From positions 1 to 42,645 of the forward strand of contig JAJYVD010000018.1 of assembly GCA_021792185.1 (NCBI GenBank): a stretch of DNA of 42,645 nucleotides. The letters run 5' to 3'. A program made the position numbers and the translations under genes. This DNA is from Nitrospirota bacterium (GTDB taxonomy: Bacteria > Nitrospirota > Thermodesulfovibrionia > Thermodesulfovibrionales > Dissulfurispiraceae). Below, in pieces: positions 23,958-32,888 of this stretch. Under the pieces are notes generated by a model. That model saw only the letters and a list, made by a program, of their open reading frames with translations, did not search any database and was not told the origin of the DNA. Each line of letters begins with the position of its first letter. Within the stretch, counting starts at the first letter, position 1.

Positions 23958-24803
23958 CTAATAGCAGAAAAGTTCCCTTAGATATTTATCGAAAAGTTCA
24001 AGCCCCTCTTTGTGATTATCCGTCAAATCATAATCGATCCTGTTCCAGTAAGAGACAATCTCATCCTCGGACATGAACGCCCTCATAGGAGAATGTCTTG
24101 CTGTTTCAGGAAAATTATTTATTGCGATCTCTTTTGCCCTATTAAGGTCTTTTATGAATTTATTCAGCAGTTCCTCTTTATCGCCGAATTCTCTTCTCGC
24201 GATCCAGAGCGCAAAAACAAAAGGCAGCCCTGTTTTTTTATACCACAGTTCCCCAAGGTCGTAAATAAACAGGCTATAGGCTATAGGCGATAGGCTATAG
24301 GCTGCATGTTTATTAATGTTTCTACCTATTGCCTCTTGCCTATTGCCTCTTGCCTTGTGTTTCAGCGCATCGTCCCCGATTAAAAGAAATGCCTCGCCCT
24401 CCGACTCCTCCGGGTTTATCGAGATATGCAATCTGCACTGAATCCCATAAAATTCTCTGAGTATTATATCCAGCAAAGCAACGGACGTCTCGGACTGTGA
24501 TGACACGTATATAGTGCCTCCGTTTAATTCCCCGATGGGTACCCTACTGAACAGCAATATGCTCTCTATCGGCCCTTGAGAGCTTATCGAATGGCCTTCT
24601 ATTATCCGATAGAGGGATGGATTTTTGAGATATTCTATAGATGAAGACGGGCTTACATCTATTTCGTCGTTCCTGAGCATCTTGTTAAGAATAGACGGAA
24701 CCCCTTCCACAAACTCGTAAGACGAGCAATCGCACTCTTTTTCGAGCGTATAAAAAATCGGAAAAAGATTTGCGTACGGAATTTTGCCTATTCTGAGTTT
24801 CAT
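23958..24803 (-). CDS. mqnA: Chorismate dehydratase (futalosine pathway of menaquinone)
   Basis: A 281-residue enzyme of the MqnA family, which dehydrates chorismate to 3-enolpyruvylbenzoate, the entry to menaquinone by the futalosine route. Recognisable blocks are KIPYANLFPIFY at the N-terminus, IDVSPSSSIEYL, YVSSQSETSVALL and YDLGELWYKKTGLPFVFALW. About 27 residues (150-177, containing GNRQEAIG and YSLSPIAYSL) between GDDALK and IYDLGE come from a family-A repeat. The ATG follows AAAAGGA. The stop lies at the edge of a MITE-like repeat. The protein suggests respiration with menaquinone and no classical MenFD pathway. Confidence 0.9.
   Translation of the reverse strand: MKLRIGKIPYANLFPIFYTLEKECDCSSYEFVEGVPSILNKMLRNDEIDVSPSSSIEYLKNPSLYRIIEGHSISSQGPIESILLFSRVPIGELNGGTIYVSSQSETSVALLDIILREFYGIQCRLHISINPEESEGEAFLLIGDDALKHKARGNRQEAIGRNINKHAAYSLSPIAYSLFIYDLGELWYKKTGLPFVFALWIARREFGDKEELLNKFIKDLNRAKEIAINNFPETARHSPMRAFMSEDEIVSYWNRIDYDLTDNHKEGLELFDKYLRELFCY
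24272..24354. repeat. Family A inverted repeat inside mqnA
   Basis: The left arm at 24272-24303 (GGCTATAGG-type) and the right arm at 24324-24354 (CCTCTTGCC-type) are separated by about 20 nt. On the gene strand the sequence reads GNRQEAIG, a short linker, then YSLSPIAYSL. It is in frame. Confidence 0.8.
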
Positions 24804-24807
24804 GTTT

Positions 24808-26256
24808 TTATCCTTTTACAACTCCCATCGGCCTCAATCTCGCCACTTTCTTGGAAATACCGGCATTATGCACCACATCAACGACATTTGATATATCCTT
24901 ATACGCTTCTGACATCTCCTCCGCGAGCGTCCCCCTTCCGGCAGCCCTGACAATTATACCCTTATCCTCCATCTCCCGCCATATCGCCCTTCCCTTTGCC
25001 TGTCTCAGCGCCTGATGCCTCGACATTATCCTGCCCGCGCCGTGGCACGTAGAGCCGAATGTCTCGCTCATCGCCTTTTCCGTGCCGATCAGGACAAACG
25101 ACGCCCTGCCCATATCGCCGGGGATAAGCACAGGCTGTCCTAAATTCCGGTAGACGGCGGGGAGTTCGGGATGCCCGGGAGGAAATGCCCGTGTGCTTCC
25201 CTTTCTGTGAACCACCAGCTTTCTCTTTTTGCCGTTGACGATATGCTCCTCCACCTTTGCTATATTGTGCGCTACGTCATATATCAATGTCATGCCGAGT
25301 TCTGCCGGAGGCATCCCGAATACCGACATAAAGATCTCGCGCGTCCAGTGCATAAGGCACTGCCTGTTGCCCCACGCATAATTCGCAGCGGCCTTCATTG
25401 CGGCAAGATAATCCTGAGCCTCCGGACTGTTAAACGGCGCGCAGGCAAGTTCTCTGTCCGGCAAATCGATATTGTATTTTTGAACAGCCCTGCTCATTAC
25501 CTCAAGAAAGTCGGTGCATACCTGATGCCCGAACCCCCTCGAACCGGTATGTATCATCACCGTTATTTGGTCTTTAAAAAGCCCGAGGGCATTTGCCGTT
25601 TTTTCATCGTATATCTCATCCACATATTGCACTTCTAAAAAATGATTTCCGGAGCCAAGAGTCCCCTGCTGAGCCCTTCCCCTTTCGTATGCCCTTTGGC
25701 TTATAATCGAGGGATCCGCCCCATCGAGGCAGCCTCCCGACTCTATCTTTTCGAGGTCGGACACATCGCCGAGCCCTTTTTCAACAGCCCATTGCGCCCC
25801 TTTTAAAAGCAGTTTTTCTTCCTCGTCCGGGCCGAGCCTGATCTTTCCTTTTGATCCCACGCCTGAAGGAATTTCATTGTAAAGGGCATCGGCAAGCTCT
25901 TTAAGCCTCGGCACAAGCGTTTCTCTTTTCAGATTGCTCCTTAAAAGCCTCACCCCGCAGTTTATGTCATACCCCACGCCGCCTGGAGATATTACTCCCT
26001 CTTTAATGTCAAAAGCGGCCACGCCGCCTATCGGAAAACCGTAACCGGTATGTATATCCGGCATTGCCATCGATGCGCCTACAATACCCGGAAGCGTCGC
26101 GACATTCGCCACCTGCTCAACAGAGCCTGATTCCAGCTCTTTCTCCAAAACGGTGTCCACATAAATAACCCCGTTAGTCCTCATGCCCGGCTTGTAATCC
26201 TTCGGAACCTCCAGCTTGTTTGCATCTATCCTTTTAAGCCTTTCCGGCAATGACAT
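24808..26256 (-). CDS. rtcB: RNA-splicing ligase RtcB (3'-phosphate/2',3'-cyclic phosphate RNA ligase)
   Basis: A 482-residue, GTP- and manganese-dependent ligase that joins RNA 2',3'-cyclic-phosphate or 3'-phosphate ends to 5'-hydroxyl ends. Manganese ligands are in YDINCGVRLL, GSGNHFLEVQ and HTGSRGFGHQV. The guanylylated histidine is in the C-terminal block CHGAGRIMSRHQA. The ATG at 26256 follows TAGGAGGT. Its helper archease is encoded upstream on the same strand, but a 125-bp repeat lies between them. RtcB often acts in repair of RNA cut by toxins, which fits the two toxin systems in this window as an inference only. Confidence 0.96.
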   Translation of the reverse strand: MSLPERLKRIDANKLEVPKDYKPGMRTNGVIYVDTVLEKELESGSVEQVANVATLPGIVGASMAMPDIHTGYGFPIGGVAAFDIKEGVISPGGVGYDINCGVRLLRSNLKRETLVPRLKELADALYNEIPSGVGSKGKIRLGPDEEEKLLLKGAQWAVEKGLGDVSDLEKIESGGCLDGADPSIISQRAYERGRAQQGTLGSGNHFLEVQYVDEIYDEKTANALGLFKDQITVMIHTGSRGFGHQVCTDFLEVMSRAVQKYNIDLPDRELACAPFNSPEAQDYLAAMKAAANYAWGNRQCLMHWTREIFMSVFGMPPAELGMTLIYDVAHNIAKVEEHIVNGKKRKLVVHRKGSTRAFPPGHPELPAVYRNLGQPVLIPGDMGRASFVLIGTEKAMSETFGSTCHGAGRIMSRHQALRQAKGRAIWREMEDKGIIVRAAGRGTLAEEMSEAYKDISNVVDVVHNAGISKKVARLRPMGVVKG

Positions 26257-26300
26257 GATGCACCTCCTAACCTGTATGATTCATAAATTACGACAACAAA

Positions 26301-26425
26301 GGAAGACAAAGTATTGGAGCGACTTCGGCAGCCCAAGCGTAACATGGACGTTTAAGCGGGCTGGCGCAGCTTCGGAGGAAGGCTCGGATGCCTTCCGAGA
26401 ATGAAGCGGAAATGCTTTGTCTTCC
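26301..26425. mobile_element. MITE-like palindromic element with 11-bp perfect terminal inverted repeats
   Basis: The ends are GGAAGACAAAG (26301-26311) and CTTTGTCTTCC (26415-26425), perfect inverted repeats. The interior holds a further stem around GGAAGGC...GCCTTCC near 26378-26395. The 125-bp element has no gene. A left-half copy lies at 23898-23957 and the last 21 nt recur exactly at 36139-36159. It separates archease from rtcB. No clear target-site duplication is seen, and the mobilising transposase is not in the window. The rest of the 266-nt gap is AT-rich with no gene that I can support. Confidence 0.75.
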
Positions 26426-26522
26426 AGCATAACAAAAGTTTTTAAATAATATAATACGGCTAAACCTTGAGCTGCTAAAGCCGTTACAATACAATCCCCT
26501 GCCATTTCTTTCTGTTAAAAAT

Positions 26523-26945
26523 CTAAATATCAAATATAACCTCTATCTCCCATTTATCATTTATCTTCTCCACTCTGATATTATGATATGTCGCGGCCTT
26601 AACCAGCAGCCTCCTCTCGTGCCTGTCGATATCAAATTTCTCGCCGTATATATTCGCTTTCATAAAAGCCGGCGGCTGATGGGTGAAGGCGATTATCTCC
26701 ATTCTTTTACCGATAAATCCATACGTGTCGAACCGGAATATCAGATCATTAAGAAACGCGACCAGCAACCCCTCTATCGAATCGCTCTTTACCTCTATGA
26801 CTATCTCTTGTCTCTCATTAATATTCCCGATGTCCGTAATCAGGCTGTACATTCCCATTCCCGCATTTGCAAAAGCCTCTTCGCAGGTTTTTCCATATGC
26901 CTTTATTCCCGCATCTCCGGATATATCAAGGACTTCGTATTGCAT
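26523..26945 (-). CDS. Archease
   Basis: A 140-residue protein that activates and extends the specificity of RtcB by assisting guanylylation. Characteristic residues are the DISGDAGIKAYGKTCEEAFANA N-terminal block and the C-terminal KAATYHNIRVEK; acidic residues there bind divalent metal. Its position directly upstream of rtcB supports the assignment. The ATG at 26945 lacks a Shine-Dalgarno, and a TATCAT hexamer ends 6 nt upstream, so a leaderless or very short leader is possible. Confidence 0.9.
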   Translation of the reverse strand: MQYEVLDISGDAGIKAYGKTCEEAFANAGMGMYSLITDIGNINERQEIVIEVKSDSIEGLLVAFLNDLIFRFDTYGFIGKRMEIIAFTHQPPAFMKANIYGEKFDIDRHERRLLVKAATYHNIRVEKINDKWEIEVIFDI

Positions 26946-27008
26946 ATAAAAATGATAACATACAACTGCGCATATTATTCGGTAATTTCAATCGGCATCT
27001 ATTTCAGA

Positions 27009-27014
27009 TATAAT
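27009..27014 (+). promoter_or_regulatory. -10 element five nt upstream of the diguanylate cyclase start
   Basis: A perfect TATAAT ends 5 nt before the ATG at 27020. With a 17-nt spacer the -35 would be TTTCAA (26986-26991), weak. There is no Shine-Dalgarno. Transcription would start at or next to the start codon. Confidence 0.4.
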
Positions 27015-27019
27015 TAGTT

Positions 27020-27931
27020 ATGCAAGACAAAGACAAAACAGAAGAAGAACTAATAGAAGAACTAACAAGATATAAAAGACTCCTTGAGGCGGTGACAGAC
27101 TACATCTATACCGTAAGAGTCGAAAATAGTCATGTGGTTTCAACGACCCATGGTCCAAATTGTATAAGGATAACCGGGTACTCGCCGGAGGAATACGAAG
27201 AAAATCCATTGCTATGGTATCAGATGATCTATGAAGAAGACAAAAATGCTGTTTTAGAGCAAGCCTCTAAAGTAGTTTCCGGAAAACCTGCTCCGTTCCT
27301 TGAACACCGTATTATCCATAAAGACGGTTCCATCCGCTGGGTGAGAAACACACCTGTCCTTCGATACGATGAACATGGACAATTTATCGGTTACGACGGA
27401 TTGATTTCAGACATCACCGAACGGAAAATGATAGAAGAAAAACTCGTAGAACTTGCCGAAAGAGACCCGTTAACAAACATATACAACAGAAGAAAATTTT
27501 ATAATTTCTTGGAAGATGAAATAGAAAGGGCAAAAAGATACAAAAGACCCCTGTCATTAATAATGTTTGATATAGACTACTTTAAGAAAGTTAATGACAT
27601 GTACGGACATGATGTGGGAGACAAGGTTCTAATCATAATAGCCGATATTGTAGCTGCAAATATAAGGCGGATAGATGTATTTGGAAGATTAGGCGGAGAG
27701 GAGTTTGGAATACTTGTCTCCGACACGGCGATTGAAGGCTCTAAGGCATTGGCAGAAAAGGTAAAGGGGAAAATAGAAAGTCATAACTTTGATGTTGCAG
27801 GAAAGGTTACAATAAGCATTGGAGTGACAGAATATAAAGATGATGACACTTCGGATAGCTTTCTAAAAAGAGTGGATGATGCTCTTTACATGGCTAAAGA
27901 CAAAGGAAGAAACAGGGTTGAAGTGGTATAA
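27020..27931 (+). CDS. PAS-GGDEF diguanylate cyclase
   Basis: A 303-residue cytoplasmic enzyme making cyclic di-GMP. A short coiled-coil start is followed by a PAS domain (about 22-138, with HKDGSIRWVRNTPVLRYDEHG) and a GGDEF domain (about 145-300). The active-site motif is GGEEF at 225-229, and an inhibitory I-site RRID lies at 216-219, five residues upstream, so product inhibition is expected. The stop overlaps the next start by one base (TAATG), coupling it to the phospholipase-D-type enzyme. The PAS ligand is unknown. Confidence 0.95.
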   Translation: MQDKDKTEEELIEELTRYKRLLEAVTDYIYTVRVENSHVVSTTHGPNCIRITGYSPEEYEENPLLWYQMIYEEDKNAVLEQASKVVSGKPAPFLEHRIIHKDGSIRWVRNTPVLRYDEHGQFIGYDGLISDITERKMIEEKLVELAERDPLTNIYNRRKFYNFLEDEIERAKRYKRPLSLIMFDIDYFKKVNDMYGHDVGDKVLIIIADIVAANIRRIDVFGRLGGEEFGILVSDTAIEGSKALAEKVKGKIESHNFDVAGKVTISIGVTEYKDDDTSDSFLKRVDDALYMAKDKGRNRVEVV

Positions 27932-29085
27932 TGCATACCTTTACAGTCCAGGCTATTGAAAAACTCTTCGGGGACAGATTCTCCTCAGCCACAGAGGTGC
28001 ATCTCCTCTGGAAAGGGAATGAATCCTTTGCAACTATCTTTGACGCAATCAAAAAAGCAGAAAAATTTATCTGCCTCGAATTCTATATATTCAGAAACGA
28101 CGAGACAGGCTGCGAACTCGCGGAAATACTGAAACAAAAGAGCAGGGAAGGCGTTAAAGTATACCTGCTGTACGATCACTTCGGCTCGTTCGGCACGCCT
28201 TCCGAATTCTGGAAAGACTTAAAAAATACGGGCATAAAAATAATGGCATCGCGCCCTTTTAAGTGGACGAATCCATGTTATTACATCCACAGGGATCACA
28301 AAAAACTGATCGTAATAGACGGCCAACAGGCATTTGCCGGAGGGTTGAATATCGCCAACGAATACAGCGGCTTTCACCTGAGGCGCAAGGGCAGGACATG
28401 GCGCGATACGGGCGTAATGCTCCAGGGCCCGATAGTGGAAGAACTCTTTAATATATTCAAGAAAAGCTGGCGCATATGGAGAGGAGAACCCATCGCCATC
28501 TCGAACTTCAAATCTCAAATTCCAAATCTCAACGAAACGATCCCTGCCATCCCGATCTTTGTAAGCTCCGCACGCGGACGCAGGAGGATGAGGAGGCTTC
28601 TCTATTACAGCATCAACCATTCCAAGAAAAGCATATCGTTGACTACCGCGTACTTCACCCCGAGCAGGAGAATGGTCGAAACTCTGGAGAATGCCGTTAA
28701 TCGCGGTGTAAAGGTCAGATTGCTTGTGCCGGGTGACAGCGACGTTCCTGCCGCGTCATACGCTGGAAAGGCGTTCTTTTCAAGGCTTTTAAAGGCGGGC
28801 GTTGAAATATATACTTATACGGGCGAGATACTCCATGCAAAGACATTTATATTTGACGGATGCTGGAGCATTATAGGCTCGACCAATCTGGATTTCCAGT
28901 CGCTGAGATACAATGACGAGGGGAACGTCGGGATATTGAATTCCGGTTTTGCGGCGCGGATGAATGAGGTTTTTGAAGAGGACTTGAAGCGCTCAATAAA
29001 GATAGAGCTTGGCGAATGGCATAAAAGACCGTTTATGGAAAAAATGAAGGAACACTTCTTTTCTCTGTTCAGAAGAAGGCTGTAA
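27931..29085 (+). CDS. Phospholipase-D-superfamily cardiolipin synthase-like enzyme
   Basis: A 384-residue enzyme with two HKD motifs: HKKLIVIDGQQAFAGG near residue 120 and HAKTFIFDGCWSIIGSTN near 310. The overall pattern fits bacterial cardiolipin synthases or related phosphatidyl-transferases. No N-terminal membrane helices are present, so it resembles the ClsB/ClsC type rather than ClsA. Around residues 190-202 a family-C repeat encodes FKSQIPNLN between the two halves. It is translationally coupled to the diguanylate cyclase, suggesting membrane-lipid control linked to cyclic di-GMP as an inference. Confidence 0.9.
   Translation: MHTFTVQAIEKLFGDRFSSATEVHLLWKGNESFATIFDAIKKAEKFICLEFYIFRNDETGCELAEILKQKSREGVKVYLLYDHFGSFGTPSEFWKDLKNTGIKIMASRPFKWTNPCYYIHRDHKKLIVIDGQQAFAGGLNIANEYSGFHLRRKGRTWRDTGVMLQGPIVEELFNIFKKSWRIWRGEPIAISNFKSQIPNLNETIPAIPIFVSSARGRRRMRRLLYYSINHSKKSISLTTAYFTPSRRMVETLENAVNRGVKVRLLVPGDSDVPAASYAGKAFFSRLLKAGVEIYTYTGEILHAKTFIFDGCWSIIGSTNLDFQSLRYNDEGNVGILNSGFAARMNEVFEEDLKRSIKIELGEWHKRPFMEKMKEHFFSLFRRRL
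28506..28531. repeat. Family C repeat inside the cardiolipin synthase-like gene
   Basis: CTTCAAATCTCAAATT-type sequence. It is in frame and encodes NFKSQIPNL. The same words occur in recJ, before and after atpD, and at the start of atpF. Confidence 0.6.
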
Positions 29086-29096
29086 CGACCAAACTT

Positions 29097-29519
29097 TTAT
29101 GCCTCTTCGTTTTTCAAATATCTTTCCTCTATCTCTTTTAGAAACCGGTAAAAATCGCTCAAATGTTTTTTAAGCGCTCCGAAGATTATCGTATCGTCTA
29201 TTTTATCGTAGCCGTGAACAAGAACATTCCGTGTCCCTGCCATCGGAATTAGAAACTTTAAAGATTCCTCGCTGATAATACCGTTTTCAGCCAGAACCAC
29301 GAATACGCCTTTATTACCCTCAGGCTCTCTTAATCCCTCTTTCTTTATAATAACCTTTGCTATGTCTATGCATGCCTGTATGGCAACTTCGATATTCCGC
29401 TCTACGGCGTCCTTTGTTATAAAATCCTTAAGATAGGCTTCTATAGATATTTCCGAAAATGCAGACAGCCTTCTCACCCGCTCCTGAACAACCGCTATTT
29501 TTGCATTAATCTCTTCCAA
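29097..29519 (-). CDS. hepT: HEPN-domain toxin, HepT type
   Basis: A 140-residue HEPN-domain RNase toxin. The active-site motif R-x4-H-x-Y is present: R97, H102 and Y104 in RNVLVHGYD. In the known family HepT is neutralised by its MNT partner through adenylylation of the tyrosine. The gene overlaps the mntA stop by 14 nt, so expression is coupled. The C-terminus is rich in charged residues. The plus-strand phospholipase-D gene converges from 12 nt away. Confidence 0.88.
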   Translation of the reverse strand: MEEINAKIAVVQERVRRLSAFSEISIEAYLKDFITKDAVERNIEVAIQACIDIAKVIIKKEGLREPEGNKGVFVVLAENGIISEESLKFLIPMAGTRNVLVHGYDKIDDTIIFGALKKHLSDFYRFLKEIEERYLKNEEA

Positions 29520-29946
29520 GCAGCGCCCTCCTTTTGGTTTCCCTGAGTTCTTTGATAAAGGGCATAAAATCCTGATATTTGTTATCCAGAGTCACCTCGT
29601 ATATGATCCTTTCGGCTGTACTGCGCTCATAAATGCATAGTCCTTCTTTAATGACATAGTAAGTAAAGATTAAAGATGCCCCGTTCAAAACAGTTACATC
29701 AACTGCCCTCGCTGCCTTTATGCCTATCTCTACAGCCGACAGTTCCGCCTCCTGAAGCGCAATAAATGGGTCGGCTTTATAAAAGGCGTCTTCAAAAACA
29801 AAGGCAATGTCAATGTCGGACTTTTCTTTTTCGGTTCCTTTAACTACAGAACCGAACAAATACAAGGCAATCAGATGCTCTTTGAGAGCGCCATGCCTGT
29901 TTATCGCTTCTTGTGAAATTTCTTTTATTTTTTTAACTGTTTGCAT
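29506..29946 (-). CDS. mntA: MNT-domain nucleotidyltransferase antitoxin
   Basis: A 146-residue minimal nucleotidyltransferase. The signature G-S-x10-D-x-D is exact: G32, S33, D44 and D46 in FGSVVKGTEKEKSDID. A third acidic residue is expected further on (VDVTVLNG). It is thought to neutralise HepT by transferring AMP. The first gene of the pair is the antitoxin. A GATAAT hexamer ends 5 nt before the ATG, but an upstream TATAAT also exists, so the transcript start is unclear. Confidence 0.88.
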   Translation of the reverse strand: MQTVKKIKEISQEAINRHGALKEHLIALYLFGSVVKGTEKEKSDIDIAFVFEDAFYKADPFIALQEAELSAVEIGIKAARAVDVTVLNGASLIFTYYVIKEGLCIYERSTAERIIYEVTLDNKYQDFMPFIKELRETKRRALLGRD

Positions 29947-30044
29947 GCCCTATTATCCTGTCTTATTGCAGAATCCAATGACAACGTAATTATACCTAAA
30001 GAATTGGGAAATTACAAAACGAACGAAACGGCAGGCAATATAAC

Positions 30045-30074
30045 AAAAAAGGGGACATATTTCATGTCCCCTTT
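30045..30074 (-). terminator. Rho-independent terminator of the atp operon
   Basis: On the minus strand an 11-bp perfect stem AAAGGGGACAT/ATGTCCCCTTT with a 5-nt loop is followed by a run of six T. It lies about 22 nt downstream of the atpC stop (30097). The reverse orientation has only a weak T-run, so it serves the atp operon. Confidence 0.85.
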
Positions 30075-30096
30075 GGATTATTCGATGAAAAACTTT

Positions 30097-30507
30097 TTAT
30101 CTTGCCACTCTTTTCTCCGCTATCTGAATCCTTATCGTCGCCCTTTCGAGCGCCGCAGTAGCCCTCACAAAGTCTATTTCCTCGGCCTTTTTCAGCCTTT
30201 CCTCTGCGCGTTTCATCGCGGCCTTAGCCCTTTCCACATCGATTCCTTCGGACTTCTCCGCGCTGTCTGCAAGTATAACTACCTTATCCGGAGAGACTTC
30301 GGCATAACCGGAACTCACGAACACGTACTCTGTATCACTGCCCTTTTTCAGGACGAGCATCCCTATCTTCAGCGTTGTGATGAACGGAACGTGTCCGGGC
30401 AGCACTCCGAACTCTCCATCAGTGCCGGTTGCAGCCACCTCATCGACATCCTCGCTCAGCACAAGGCCGTGCGGTGTTACGATATCCAGTCTTAATTTAT
30501 TTTCCAT
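30097..30507 (-). CDS. atpC: ATP synthase F1 epsilon subunit
   Basis: A 136-residue epsilon subunit in the central stalk. The N-terminal beta-sandwich is recognisable ([18 protein letters not shown] and [20 protein letters not shown]) and the C-terminal helical part covers about residues 85-130. It is the last gene of the operon, followed by a terminator. Confidence 0.95.
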   Translation of the reverse strand: MENKLRLDIVTPHGLVLSEDVDEVAATGTDGEFGVLPGHVPFITTLKIGMLVLKKGSDTEYVFVSSGYAEVSPDKVVILADSAEKSEGIDVERAKAAMKRAEERLKKAEEIDFVRATAALERATIRIQIAEKRVAR

Positions 30508-30525
30508 TTCATTTCCTTAATTTAA

Positions 30526-30550
30526 AATTTCAAATCTGAAATTTGAAATT
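30526..30550. repeat. Family C repeat between atpD and atpC (palindromic)
   Basis: The 25-nt sequence AATTTCAAAT...ATTTGAAATT is a dyad with 10-bp arms. It lies entirely in the gap upstream of atpC. A similar sequence at 31996-32014 flanks atpD on the other side. Confidence 0.6.
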
Positions 30551-30554
30551 AATG

Positions 30555-32012
<1,458 letters not shown>

Positions 32013-32014
<2 letters not shown>

Positions 32015-32885
32015 ATTGCTTCAATGCCTCAACGCCGCCTACAATATCCATCAGTTCCTTTGTAATGGACGCCTGTCTTGCCTTGTTATACTGCAGGGTC
32101 AGACTCGCTATCATATCGTCGGCAGCCTTTGTGGCATTCTCCATCGAAGTCATTCTCGCAGCCTCTTCGGACGCCTGGGATTCAAGAAGCGCCCTGAACA
32201 CCTGAATCTCAAGATTTTTCGGAAGCAACTTATCGAAAATATCCTGTTGTGAAGGCTCGTACAGAAAATCCGCCATATTTTCCTGTGCTTCGGCCTCAGC
32301 AGCCTTTACAGGTGAAAGCGGCAATAAACGCGCTGTAGAAACTTTCTGAACAAGGGCTGATTTGTATTCATTATACACAAGCAATACTTCATCAAACATC
32401 TCGTTTGTGTAATTCTCTATTATGTCCCTTATAATTTCCTGCGCGTTTAAATAAGATATCCTTCCTGAAATGCCGACCCACGATTTCCTTAAAACAACTC
32501 CCCTTCTTTTAAAAAGGTCGTTTCCTTTCTTGCCGATTGCGCTGACACTCACCTCTACGCCTTCCGCCCGGGTCTCTTTGATGAGTTTGAAGGCGGCCTT
32601 CATTACATTAGTATTGAATGCGCCGCATAACCCCTTGTCTCCCGTCATAACAATAATCTCGACATTTTTCCTCGGCCTGAGTTCAAGCAGCGGGTGTCCT
32701 GTTTCGACTGTCCCGGCAAGATTCGACAGCACGGAGTTCATTTTGTCCGCATACGGCCTCAATTCCAGTATCCTTGTCTGCGCCTTCCTGAATTTGGCTG
32801 CGGATACCATCTTCATGGCCTTTGTTATCTGCTTTGTGCTCTTTACGGAGCCTATTCTTTTGCGTATCTCTTTTAATCCGGGCAT
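32013..32885 (-). CDS. atpG: ATP synthase F1 gamma subunit
   Basis: A 290-residue rotor shaft subunit. The N-terminal helix (LKEIRKRIGSVKSTKQITKAMKMV) and the C-terminal block (ARMTSMENATKAADDMIASLTLQYNKARQA) are conserved. The ATG at 32885 is typical. It lies 3 nt after the atpA stop. Confidence 0.97.
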
Positions 32886-32888
32886 TCT

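Noticed and set aside
26281-26533. Two minus-strand frames of 74 and 81 codons in the archease-rtcB gap
   Set aside because: They run through the MITE-like inverted repeat and overlap each other in different frames; no domain or ribosome site supports them.
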